Shown here: piece by piece, positions 52,336 through 60,899 of the stretch
Position numbering within the stretch: the stretch's first letter is position 1
Layout: each line of letters opens with the position of its first letter
NCBI GenBank assembly: GCA_964571815.1
Contig: CAZNDN010000003.1
Span: 18,083-82,082 of the forward strand
DNA from: CAZNDN01 sp964571815
Lineage (GTDB): Bacteria > Fibrobacterota > Chitinivibrionia > Chitinivibrionales > WJKA01
Reading direction: 5' to 3'
Length of the DNA: 64,000 bases
Translations under genes and position numbers: made by a program
Notes under the pieces: generated by a model
What the model was told of the DNA's origin: nothing
The model's input: only the letters and a program-made list of their open reading frames with translations
The model's database searches: none

Positions 52336-54084
52336 TCAACCTCGTTCGGACACGGATGAAAGAGAGGGTACCGTGCGGCCGTGTCCTTTGACCACACGTA
52401 CGAAAGAGTTCGGCTCAGGCGGCTCGAAATGCTCCCGGGTACCGTCGGTCCACACTACCGACAGGGAGTCCACGCGGCTGATCTGCCCGAGGCCGACATG
52501 CACGCGTGGGTCGCTGCTTGAGCAATAGCTGTAGCCGGCCAGGCACAGCCGTCGTTTTGTTGCGCTTGGCAACGAGATTTCGACAATCGCGCCGTAGTCA
52601 AGCCGCCCCTCGGGCCTCAGCAAGGGCGAAACGGATAGCCAGGCACCCTTTGGGGGGCTGTCGTTGCGAAACAGCCGTGCCGCTTCCCCGCCGTTTGAGA
52701 CCAGCAGATCGATATCTCCGTCGTTGTCCACATCACCGGCGGCCAGTCCCCTGCTGCTGCCCATGGTTGCGCAGAAGTCCCCACAGTCCGTCAGTGGAAC
52801 AAACCTGCCCCCACCGTCGTTGCGGTAGATGCGATCGGGCTCGGAGTAAATATCCCAGTAGTCCCGAAGTGTATCGATCAGCGGTTTGGCCCGTATCATT
52901 CTGCCGTTGACATAGGCAATATCGAGGTCGCCGTCCCGGTCCAGATCGGAGAGGGTAGTGCCCAGTCCGGTGTACTGATAATGATGAGCGATATCTCCCA
53001 TGAGCATGGTCTTGTCGGCAAACCCGATATCGCCGAGATTCATATAAAGCGTGTTGGTCTGTTCCATAAAATGGGTGACGAACATGTCAAAGTCACCGTC
53101 ATCGTCCACATCGCCCACCGCCACGCCCATGCCGGCTTCGCTTTCGCCTTTACGGTTGACGGCCACGCCCAGCTCCATGCCGCGGTCCTCGAACGTTCCG
53201 TCGCCCCGGTTGATCCAGAAGTAGTTCGGCTCTCCATCGTTGGCGACAAAGAAGTCGGCCCGGTAGTCGTGGTTGAAATCCCAGGACACGACATTGAGGC
53301 CGTAGGAGGCTTTGTTCCCGACGCCGGACTCTTTGCTTACGTCGGTGAATGTGCCGTCACCGTTGTTGTGGAAGAGCCGGTCGGGGACGTGGTTGTATCC
53401 CTTGGGCCCACAGTAGTCTCCGCGTCCTTTCATGTCGGTACAGGTGATATCGGGGTCGAAGTCGACATAGTTGGTGACGTAGAGATCCAGGAACCCGTCG
53501 TTGTCGTAGTCGGAGAAGGTAGCGCCGGCGCCCCACGATGGGTTGACGATTCCCGCCTGTTCGGTGATATCCTCGAATGTTCCGTCCCCGCGGTTGCGCA
53601 GCAGCACATCCGGCCCGTCGTTGGCCAGATACATGTCCACAGCGCCGTCGTTGTCGATATCTCCCACGGCAACGCCCATGCCGTAGGTCGTGTCGCCGGT
53701 TCCCGAGCCCTCGGTGACATCGCGGAACCGAAGCGGATCGTATTGTTCATAGAGACGGTTGCGGGGCAGAGAATCGCTTCCGGTGTGCCAGTAGGTCCCG
53801 TTGAGACAGTACACATCCAGGTCGCCGTCGTTGTCGTAGTCCAGCAGGGCGCACCCCGCCGCCATGCTCTCGCGCATGATATAGCGATCCAGTTCTCCGG
53901 CGTAGTGTATAAAATCGATACCGGCGGCGTTGGTGATATCGGTGAAGACGATCGAGGCGCCGTTGCCGAAACCCGGCTCGTCAACCGCCGAGTCATTCTT
54001 AGGGGAACGGTTGCAGGTTGTCGTCACCACGAGGGCACCAAGCAACGCGTGTTTGCTCAGGATGGACAGTGTAGCGGGCTTCAT
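52336..54084 (-). CDS. FG-GAP/VCBS repeat protein with ASPIC/UnbV domain (CRTAC1 family)
   Basis: 582 residues with an N-terminal export signal and a cysteine (TTTC) that could be a non-ideal lipidation site. Residues 40-450 are calcium-binding FG-GAP repeats with D-x-D-x-D-G-x-x-D loops, such as DYDNDGDLDVYCLNG, DIDNDGAVDMYLANDG and DVDNDGDIDLLVSNGG, in integrin-like propeller order. The C-terminal 90 residues form the ASPIC/UnbV domain (GRLDYGAIVEISL, then HVGLGQISRVDSLSVVW). The role of these proteins is unproven; surface or carbohydrate-related functions are often proposed. Start ATG 54084. Confidence 0.88.
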   Translation of the reverse strand: MKPATLSILSKHALLGALVVTTTCNRSPKNDSAVDEPGFGNGASIVFTDITNAAGIDFIHYAGELDRYIMRESMAAGCALLDYDNDGDLDVYCLNGTYWHTGSDSLPRNRLYEQYDPLRFRDVTEGSGTGDTTYGMGVAVGDIDNDGAVDMYLANDGPDVLLRNRGDGTFEDITEQAGIVNPSWGAGATFSDYDNDGFLDLYVTNYVDFDPDITCTDMKGRGDYCGPKGYNHVPDRLFHNNGDGTFTDVSKESGVGNKASYGLNVVSWDFNHDYRADFFVANDGEPNYFWINRGDGTFEDRGMELGVAVNRKGESEAGMGVAVGDVDDDGDFDMFVTHFMEQTNTLYMNLGDIGFADKTMLMGDIAHHYQYTGLGTTLSDLDRDGDLDIAYVNGRMIRAKPLIDTLRDYWDIYSEPDRIYRNDGGGRFVPLTDCGDFCATMGSSRGLAAGDVDNDGDIDLLVSNGGEAARLFRNDSPPKGAWLSVSPLLRPEGRLDYGAIVEISLPSATKRRLCLAGYSYCSSSDPRVHVGLGQISRVDSLSVVWTDGTREHFEPPEPNSFVRVVKGHGRTVPSLSSVSERG

Positions 54085-54431
54085 GAACGGGTATCTGCGA
54101 GCTCAACGGTACGGCAGAGCACTTCGGCGCCCCGATCGTTGCCGTGCGGTACGGACGCCTGTAGTTAAACTACATAAGGTTACGTCGTCTGCGTGTGTCG
54201 TGTATCCGCCGGGGCCTTACGGTGGCATCATTCCCTCTACCGGATCCCGCCCCTCCCGGGACACTGTCGGAACCCGCAGTGCTCTCCTCCCTGACATTGC
54301 TTCCCCCGCCGGAATCCCGGTCGAATCGCATACCAGTACGCCCCGACAGTGGAAAGATTTGTATATTTTCACTGCCGGCCGGGACGTCCTGTGAATCCCG
54401 GAAAGCCGTCGTCGCACGGAGGCAAAGCCAG
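54085..54431. other. Divergent intergenic region between the CRTAC1-type gene and arsenate reductase
   Basis: About 350 bases with no gene I can support. It should carry promoters in both directions. A TATATT at about 54362 lacks a matching -35, so no promoter is called. Confidence 0.4.
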
Positions 54432-54825
54432 ATGGTGAGAATCCTGTTCCTTTGTGTGGGCAATTCCTGTCGGAGCCAGATGGCCGAAGGCTGGACTCGG
54501 CATCTGCGGGGCGGGGACATGGAGCCGTATTCGGCGGGTACGGAGAGCCACGGAATCGATCCGCTTGCCGTTAGCGTCATGGCCGAGGCCGGCGTGGATA
54601 TCTCGGGTCAACGCTCAAAGTCGCTCGATGAGGTCCGAACGGTGGGCTTTGACTGGGTTGTCACGCTCTGTGACTCGGCCCGCGAAACATGCCCTGTCTT
54701 TCCCGGCAACGTGAAGCGGACGCATGTCGCTTTCGACGACCCTCCAAGGCTTGCCGGCGATACGGAGAATGAAGAAGAGAAGTTGCGGCACTACCGCCGC
54801 GTTCGTGATGAGATCCGTTCCTTTG
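54432..54825 (+). CDS. arsC: Thioredoxin-dependent arsenate reductase, 3' end in assembly gap
   Basis: 131 codons are visible from ATG 54432. The LMW-PTPase-fold CX5R loop is LCVGNSCRS (Cys8 to Arg14), and Cys80 and Cys87 (TLCDSARETCPVF) complete the three-cysteine relay of the ArsC/thioredoxin type. The sequence reaches VRDEIRSF, the usual end of the family within a few residues, then runs into the N stretch, so only the last codons are missing. Reduces arsenate to arsenite. No arsenite pump or ArsR regulator is in the window. Confidence 0.9.
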
Positions 54826-54925
54826 NNNNNNNNNNNNNNNNNNNNNNNNNNNNNNNNNNNNNNNNNNNNNNNNNNNNNNNNNNNNNNNNNNNNNNNNNNN
54901 NNNNNNNNNNNNNNNNNNNNNNNNN
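54826..54925. other. Assembly gap (100 N) of unknown true length
   Basis: Exactly 100 N. Unlike the first gap the flanks share no overlap, so the missing length is unknown. The last codons of arsC and possibly more genes lie inside. Confidence 0.95.
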
Positions 54926-55291
54926 GGTCACGTTCGGCCCGGATACCATCAGACCAGACGCCGATGCAGAGTGTTCTTTCGCATTCCACGGAACTCCGAT
55001 GGAGAAGGATGTAGATGCCCGGCGTTCCCCGTTCGCGACATCGCCGCTGACGCGGGGAATGAGGCGACATTTTTCAGTTTCGGGCCAGAGGGACAAGGGT
55101 CTTTGTAACGGCTACGGCCCTACCCCTCAGAAGGTTCCTTGATGCATCGGCCGGCATCATGTTTCAGGTGAGACTTTCAGGGGGATTGATTGGTTCGCAT
55201 TCCATTTGACAAAAGCTTGCCAATTGTATTTTGTGCCTGTCATTCAAACTTACCGGCCATTGGCCGGGGACAACAATCGCGGGGTATCGGA
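54926..55291. other. Non-coding or unassignable sequence after the gap
   Basis: About 370 bases with no convincing ORF. Short readings on both strands have no family features. If a gene extends out of the gap here, its remainder is too short to recognise. Confidence 0.4.
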
Positions 55292-55591
55292 ATGGTCAAT
55301 GAAGGTTTATCGGTATGCGGGGCGGTGTGCGCTGAATGCGCATACCTGAGCGAGGGCAGGTGCCAAGGTTGTTCGGCGGTCCACGGCAAGGTCTGGTGGA
55401 CGCGGCATATCGGGGTCGACGTGTGCCCGGTGTATCGGTGCGTAACCACGGAGCGGGAATTTGAACACTGCGGCCGCTGCGCGGACATTCCGTGCAGCCT
55501 GTGGAAGAACCTGAAAGATCCCAATCATTCGGAGGAAGAGCACGAAGCGGGTATTCGTGAGCGGGCAGAGAGACTTCGAATCGGACCGTAG
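55292..55591 (+). CDS. DUF3795 cysteine-rich protein
   Basis: 99 residues. Multiple Cys pairs with the DUF3795 spacing: CGAVCAECAYLSEGRCQGC near the N-terminus and VCPVYRCVTTERE, then HCGRCADIPCSLW. The family probably binds zinc or an Fe-S cluster; its function is unknown. I use ATG 55292 (MVNEGLSVCG); an in-frame reading from 55190 adds an unlikely leader. It lies alone between arsC and a convergent DUF1330 gene. Confidence 0.82.
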   Translation: MVNEGLSVCGAVCAECAYLSEGRCQGCSAVHGKVWWTRHIGVDVCPVYRCVTTEREFEHCGRCADIPCSLWKNLKDPNHSEEEHEAGIRERAERLRIGP

Positions 55592-55686
55592 TGCCCCCGA
55601 GCTTGCCAGCTTGACCGCGGGGGAACGCCCTGTTTCGTAATGGGATAAGCACCACCGCAATTCACGATATCGACCACGCGTTTACC

Positions 55687-55986
55687 TCAGTCGGGACGCA
55701 GCCAGGGATCAATAATGACGGCCCTGGATTCCACCGGCTCCTTCCGCAGGTGGGATATGCGCGCGTAGGCCTCCGATGCGAAGCACTGTTTCAACCGATC
55801 TGTGTTGGGGAAGGATATGCAGACAAACCGTTGCACGTCCCAGTCGCCTGAAACAACCTCGAACAATTCGGAACGGAAGACGTAGGCGCCGCCGAAAGAT
55901 CTGAGTATTGGCTCAGCTTGCCGAAGATACTGCTCGTACGTTGCGCGATCGCGTATCCGGAGTATTTCGATCAGGAAGTGAACCAT
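55687..55986 (-). CDS. DUF1330 family protein
   Basis: 99 residues from ATG 55986 (MVHFLIEILRIRD). The DUF1330 fold is recognisable: RDRATYEQYLRQAEPILRSF, GAYVFRSELFEVVSGDWD and FVCISFPNTDRLKQCFAS. It is a small ferredoxin-like alpha/beta dimer of unknown function. The longer in-frame reading to 56094 has no better start. Confidence 0.8.
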   Translation of the reverse strand: MVHFLIEILRIRDRATYEQYLRQAEPILRSFGGAYVFRSELFEVVSGDWDVQRFVCISFPNTDRLKQCFASEAYARISHLRKEPVESRAVIIDPWLRPD

Positions 55987-56062
55987 GCGTTGCACTTCCT
56001 TTCGGTGGAAAACTGCGTAGTGATGGGGGATGCTTAGTTCAAATTTCCAACAGTCGGGTCGA

Positions 56063-56461
56063 TCAGGACCTCTGCTCGGTTCTCCCCTCTGCAATCCGGA
56101 TGGAGATCACCCCCGCCACGGCAACCTCAACGAGGCTCCACGGGACCGCAATCCAGAGTATTCCGTAGGGGAGGACGTTCATGTTGCCGATGACAACCCA
56201 CATCATGAAGAATGTCGTGATCCAGGTGACGGTAACCGCCTGGATGAAACGCACGTTTCGCACGAGATACAGGAGCACTCCGGCCAGGACAAAACTCCAC
56301 ACTGCCCAGAGGGCGTTGTTGATCGCCGATGAGGGAAATACCAGGCCGAGGCTTTGGTATTTGTCGATCCAGAGGTTCTTGAAGAGCAGTTCGTTGCGCA
56401 GGAACTCCGATCCGCCGATCCAGAAGCCCGACAGCACAAAGGCGACGAGTGTTTTCTTCAT
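56063..56461 (-). CDS. Small four-helix membrane protein
   Basis: 132 residues from ATG 56461 (MKKTLVAFVLSGF). Four hydrophobic segments: about 4-20, 48-66, 73-90 and 97-120 (for example ALWAVWSFVLAGVLLYLV and LPYGILWIAVPWSLVEVAVA). It resembles several small inner-membrane families, but I can assign none with confidence. It lies between the DUF1330 and phosphopantetheinyl transferase genes on the same strand. Confidence 0.6.
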   Translation of the reverse strand: MKKTLVAFVLSGFWIGGSEFLRNELLFKNLWIDKYQSLGLVFPSSAINNALWAVWSFVLAGVLLYLVRNVRFIQAVTVTWITTFFMMWVVIGNMNVLPYGILWIAVPWSLVEVAVAGVISIRIAEGRTEQRS

Positions 56462-56549
56462 TGCGGCACTCCTTTTGTCGTTGACCGGTAAGGAACCGGT
56501 GTTTGAAGTTTTGTGACGGTGCGGCGTCGATAATCTGGACCCAGAGTTC

Positions 56550-57356
56550 TCAGACATCACTTTCGGGTGGATCGACGTCCGTTTCTTCCGCCCCCTGTGC
56601 CGAGGCACTCCTGTTCGAGTCGACATGCCAACAGAGTGTCCCAACATACCCCTCGGACACCTCCAGATCACGAATGCGGTAGCGTCTCTCCCCGGCGGCC
56701 CTTTCGACCACAGGGATCTCGTCGAGCATGACCGTCGGCTCAACGGGCACAGTGAAGTCTTTCAGGGGATAGGAAAGGCCCCGCCCCGTTGCCTTGATGA
56801 AGGCCTCTTTGCGAGCCCAGCAGGCATAGAAGGCGCGTGCCCTGGAACCCGGCGGCAGCCGATGCCACCGACTGACCTCACTCGCTGCAAAAAACCGCTC
56901 GGCAATACCGCTGAGGTCGGTCGTGCCCCTGAGCTGCTGGATATCGACACCGACCTCGTGGGCCGCACTGAACGCAAGAAGGGCATGTCGTCCCGAGTGG
57001 CTGACATTGAAATTGATCCCCTTGCTTGCCGGCACGGCAACATGAGGTTTGCCGTTGGGGCCGTGGTCGAATACAATGCCGCAGGGGTCAAGGTCACCGC
57101 CAAGGTAGGCGGTCAGCAGGATACGGAGGGTGGCACGGGTCACCGTGAAGATATCCCGATCCCGATCAAAGTAGAATCGATCCGCCCGCGTGCGTTCTTC
57201 CTCGACCAGGATCCCCCGAAGACGGCTCATCTCCGGAGGTGGGATATCCGCTCCGCAGTGCAGGACGTGAATGTCGTGACGGTTGTACACTACGTCAAGC
57301 CGCCCGGGCACGACGCCGCCATACAGGTTGACTCCTTCGAGGCTGCGCAACGTCAT
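56550..57356 (-). CDS. 4'-phosphopantetheinyl transferase, Sfp type
   Basis: 268 residues from ATG 57356 (MTLRSLEGVN); a GTG at 57368 is in frame too. Transfers phosphopantetheine from CoA to carrier proteins. The Sfp signature is complete: a GKPH-type loop in PNGKPHVAV, NFNVSHSGRHAL, GVDIQQL (GVD/GID aspartate) and WARKEAFIKATGRGLSYPL. The size is of the Sfp class, which modifies NRPS/PKS carriers, rather than the small AcpS class. No carrier or synthase genes are nearby. The histidine phosphatase gene lies upstream on the same strand. Confidence 0.87.
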   Translation of the reverse strand: MTLRSLEGVNLYGGVVPGRLDVVYNRHDIHVLHCGADIPPPEMSRLRGILVEEERTRADRFYFDRDRDIFTVTRATLRILLTAYLGGDLDPCGIVFDHGPNGKPHVAVPASKGINFNVSHSGRHALLAFSAAHEVGVDIQQLRGTTDLSGIAERFFAASEVSRWHRLPPGSRARAFYACWARKEAFIKATGRGLSYPLKDFTVPVEPTVMLDEIPVVERAAGERRYRIRDLEVSEGYVGTLCWHVDSNRSASAQGAEETDVDPPESDV

Positions 57357-57459
57357 AGTCCGCCGCACATGTTCACGTTACGCCTTCCCATGCCCGGTCG
57401 GCACGCGATGCTTGACGCATGCTCATTCCCTTCCGACATCCGCGATGTTGTCTCCGCCT

Positions 57460-58101
57460 TCAATTGTCATCAAGCGTCCCCAGACCCCGGCATTTCAAAT
57501 GACCGGTATCACCCCACAGCTCCATAGTCCATTTCTTTGCATCGGAGATCCCGAAGATGTTTATGGCCCCGTTAAAGAGGGAATATGATCGCGGGGCATG
57601 AAGCGGGATGTCCAGCGCTTTATGGATACAACTCATGAGAACGCCGCCGTGGGCAACAATCAGCACCGACGCGCCGTGATGTTTTTCGGCGATTTCCTCG
57701 ATGCCGGAGATGTTTCGTGCATATCTCTCGCGTATCGATTCACCTTCGGGAACTCTGAAATCAGGATCGTATTCATGCAATCGGCGGGAATCGGCAGGGT
57801 GCTTTTCCGCGAATTCCTTTTTGGTTATTCCCTGAAGAATTCCCAGGTGCCTCTCCCGCAGTCGCCTGTCGAAAATGAATTCTTTCCCGAGCGCCTTTCC
57901 GATAATCTCGGCCGTTTCCGCGGCACGTCCCAGATCGCTGCAATAGCAATGGTCGACGGCATACTTCTTCAGCCCTTCCGCCATGGCCTCCGCCTGCCGA
58001 ATGCCCAGGTCGGTGAGAGGGCTGTCGAGGTGACCCTGCTGTCTCTGCGCCCTGTTCCATTCGGTCTCGCCGTGCCTTACAACTATGAGGTTCGTCTTCA
58101 T
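57460..58101 (-). CDS. Histidine phosphatase family protein (phosphoglycerate mutase-like)
   Basis: 213 residues from ATG 58101. Catalytic RHGETEWN (His/Arg) near residue 9, then the RAAETAEIIG segment with the second catalytic arginine, GRLRERHLGILQG-like core and VAHGGVLMS (second catalytic histidine). The family includes phosphatases of sugar phosphates, nucleotides and CobC; the substrate cannot be told here. It is followed by the phosphopantetheinyl transferase gene about 100 bases downstream. Confidence 0.85.
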   Translation of the reverse strand: MKTNLIVVRHGETEWNRAQRQQGHLDSPLTDLGIRQAEAMAEGLKKYAVDHCYCSDLGRAAETAEIIGKALGKEFIFDRRLRERHLGILQGITKKEFAEKHPADSRRLHEYDPDFRVPEGESIRERYARNISGIEEIAEKHHGASVLIVAHGGVLMSCIHKALDIPLHAPRSYSLFNGAINIFGISDAKKWTMELWGDTGHLKCRGLGTLDDN

Positions 58102-58232
58102 GCGGAATCTTCCCGTTGCCTGGTCTTTGTGGTGTGGTGAGCTACTCGTTGTTTCGGTTCCACCTCTGTCTTCGAGCATTGCATGTGCTCAACGAGTCCC
58201 GGATTTCACCATCTCCGGACGAGAATCCCTTC

Positions 58233-58709
58233 TCAGTTCAGCTCACCATTCCCGAAACCATTCCTGATCAGACGTCTCCATTTGTGCTGCCGCCAACGGT
58301 AGAACAGGTTTGCAAACAGATAGACCCCAAACGTGAGTATTCCGGCCTTGATATCTACCCGGTCAATATACCGGATCGACTTTCCGTCCCTTTGTCGTCG
58401 GATCAATACCCAATGGTCCCATCTCTTGACAATGTCCCCGTACCCGTTGTCTCTGATGATGTGCTCCTCAGGACTTTCCGTCTTGATCTTCTCAACGACA
58501 ATCGCCTGCCTTCCCAGGGGTATGAGGTCGAAGAGTCTGAGCATTGCAGGGTACTCCCCCTGTTCCCATGCGGCAGGGAATTCCCCCGGCGTTACGGGCG
58601 CGAAGGTCAGCAGCGGTGCCGAAACATGCATCCACGCCGCCGGTTTGTTCAACTGCTCAATGAAAGCATCATAATCAACCACAAAAGTTGTCTCAATATT
58701 GACTATCAT
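58233..58709 (-). CDS. SRPBCC-like protein
   Basis: 158 residues from ATG 58709, with AAGGAAGG about 6 bases upstream. The pattern MIVNIETTFVVDYDAFIEQL, then WAMHVSAPLLTF-like, IPLGRQAIVVEKI and HWVLIRRQRDGKSIRYIDRV fits the START/SRPBCC helix-grip fold, which binds lipophilic ligands. A basic, aromatic C-terminus (FYRWRQHKWRRLI) could touch the membrane or nucleic acid. Not a confident family assignment. Confidence 0.6.
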   Translation of the reverse strand: MIVNIETTFVVDYDAFIEQLNKPAAWMHVSAPLLTFAPVTPGEFPAAWEQGEYPAMLRLFDLIPLGRQAIVVEKIKTESPEEHIIRDNGYGDIVKRWDHWVLIRRQRDGKSIRYIDRVDIKAGILTFGVYLFANLFYRWRQHKWRRLIRNGFGNGELN

Positions 58710-59072
58710 CGGCAACCTTCCTTAGCTCCGGGTTTTCCTCGAGAACAGGCAATGGACTCAACTTCCGCTGTCCGACCGTACCCCTTTCCCGCGGTGCCCA
58801 TGAAATGGGGGGCGGCCGGGGCGACGCTTGCAACAACACCGCCCGGAGGAGCGTTGTATCTGGGTCCGCGCCGTGTACGGTTGAAGAAAAAATAGTAGAC
58901 CGCTTCCTCCCGATTCGCGCTGCATGGAAGATGCTGCCGCGGGAGAGCAAGCATGCATTCGCAATGCCGCGGTGCGACCGGTGGCAGAGTGGAAGAGAGT
59001 GGCGATCGACGCTCTCCCGCGCCCAGGACATAACTTAATAAATTGCCTCCGTCCCCGATAACTGGCACAACA
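58710..59072. other. Intergenic sequence with no supportable gene
   Basis: About 360 bases between the SRPBCC-like gene and the TRAP permease gene, both on the minus strand. Short ORFs on both strands are unlike proteins. No promoter or terminator stands out. Confidence 0.4.
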
Positions 59073-60884
59073 TCAAAGCCTTACAACATCCAACATCCCC
59101 GTAGTCATCCACGGAACGTACGTAATCAGCAGCACCGCTACGATAAGTGCAATTAGAAACGGCAGGACGTCCTTGTAGACCTTCGCCAGGGGCTCTTCAA
59201 AACGGAATGATGACAGAAAAAGGTTGATTCCCACCGGAGGCGTGAGATAGCCCAGCTCGAGGTTGGCCAGGAAAATGATACCCAGGTGCACGGGGTGTAC
59301 GCCGAAGGATTCGGCCAAAGGAATTATCAAGGGCACGACTACCATGGTGGCGGAGAAAATATCCATGAAACAACCGGTGATCAGCAGCGCGATATTGAGT
59401 ACGATCAGGAAGACGTAGCGCGATGAAACATGGGCGCTGACCCACGAGGCCAGCTTCATGGGAATCTCGGCATCGACGATAAAAAATGACAGGCCGTTGG
59501 CCACGGCCAGGATAATCAATACCCCACCGATCAGGGGAACGCATTTGAGGAATACGCCCGGAAGCGCCCGCGGCTTGATGTCGCGGTGGATCACCGTTTC
59601 CACAAACAGTGCGTACAGCACAGATATCGCGCCGGTCTCCACGAGTGTGGTGATACCACGGAAGAACAGCACGATAATAATCACCGGAAACAACAGCTCC
59701 CACGCGACATCTTTGAGAGCGGCCGCCGCTTCTCGCGGCCGAAAGCGACCGCGACTCGTCTTGTGCTTCACCGCGGCCCGTACCCCGAGGGCCGCCACGG
59801 TCACCACCATGAGCAGACCGGGGATGATCCCCCCGACGAACATCTTCTTGATACTGATCCGTGCAACCACACCGTAGAGGATGATCGGAAGACTGGGGGG
59901 GAAGAGCAGGCCGATGCTTCCCGAGGCGGTCAGGAGGCCGGTTGTGAAACCCTTGGGATATCGACTCTGCACGAGCATGTAGGAGAGCAGGCCGCCGAGT
60001 GCGAGGATGGTTACTCCCGAGGCGCCGGTGAATGTCGTGAAGAATGCACACACCACCGTTGCCATGATTGCCAGGCCGCCCGGAAGCCACCCCACGGCTG
60101 CATCGAACAACCGCACCAGCCGCTCGCCCGCCTTGCTCTCCGAAAGAAGAAATCCCGCAAGCGTGAACAGCGGAATCGTAGGAATTACCGGCCCGCTCAG
60201 CATGGTGTAGGCCTCGTTGGGAATCACCGCTATGGTGCCGCCGGATGAGGCAAAGAGAAGCGAAGCCAGCCCGCCGAGTACCACGAAAATCGGCATGCCC
60301 AGAAGGGCCGCCGCAATCAGCACCAGCGACAGAGGCCAGACCAGACCGCCAAGATGCGCATGAAGCGGTCCGCCCAGAAGCCACGCAAGTGGAATCCCCG
60401 CCGCGGCAACGAGCTTGCAATGAATTCCTTTCGGAGCGCGCAGAATAAACCGCAGTGTCAGGACCGCAAAGCCCACCGGCATCACCAGCATGACAATGCG
60501 CATGGGGACTATCCCTACCGTGCGGTCCGGCCCGAAGCCAACCCGGGTGAAATACCACGCACTCCAGGTCAGAATTGTACTCACCGTGGTGGCCACGAGC
60601 GACGTTGCGGCCAGGACACGGTTTTTCAGCGGCTCTTTGAGGAGGTCTACACCGACCGAAAGCGCCAGGTGCCTTCCTTCACGCGAGGTGATCATGGCGC
60701 CGGCAAACGTGATCCACAATACGAGGTGCTGCACGTACTCGGTGGCACTGTGCACGCCCCCGCCGATGAGGCGCGCCAACACTTCGGCCGCGGGGATACA
60801 TGCGATCAGCAGGAGAGCTCCCCCCGCGACGGTGTTTTCCACGTACCTGCCTGTGGAGACCAGCTTGGCGTAGAGGGAACGCAT
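59073..60884 (-). CDS. TRAP transporter permease, fused small (Q) and large (M) subunits
   Basis: 603 residues. Residues 1-155 have the four-helix DctQ fold (ENTVAGGALLLIACIPAAEV, then EYVQHLVLWITFAGAMITSR), and from about 165 the DctM subunit (AALLGMPIFVVLGGLASLLF and the GASGVTILALGGLLSYMLV motif, with TPPVGINLFL near the end). Fused QM permeases exist in the sialic acid TRAP SiaQM. It works with the DctP-type binding protein and the T-component encoded just upstream, importing an unidentified organic acid driven by an ion gradient. Confidence 0.92.
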   Translation of the reverse strand: MRSLYAKLVSTGRYVENTVAGGALLLIACIPAAEVLARLIGGGVHSATEYVQHLVLWITFAGAMITSREGRHLALSVGVDLLKEPLKNRVLAATSLVATTVSTILTWSAWYFTRVGFGPDRTVGIVPMRIVMLVMPVGFAVLTLRFILRAPKGIHCKLVAAAGIPLAWLLGGPLHAHLGGLVWPLSLVLIAAALLGMPIFVVLGGLASLLFASSGGTIAVIPNEAYTMLSGPVIPTIPLFTLAGFLLSESKAGERLVRLFDAAVGWLPGGLAIMATVVCAFFTTFTGASGVTILALGGLLSYMLVQSRYPKGFTTGLLTASGSIGLLFPPSLPIILYGVVARISIKKMFVGGIIPGLLMVVTVAALGVRAAVKHKTSRGRFRPREAAAALKDVAWELLFPVIIIVLFFRGITTLVETGAISVLYALFVETVIHRDIKPRALPGVFLKCVPLIGGVLIILAVANGLSFFIVDAEIPMKLASWVSAHVSSRYVFLIVLNIALLITGCFMDIFSATMVVVPLIIPLAESFGVHPVHLGIIFLANLELGYLTPPVGINLFLSSFRFEEPLAKVYKDVLPFLIALIVAVLLITYVPWMTTGMLDVVRL

Positions 60885-60899
60885 GGGACGGTACCGTGC

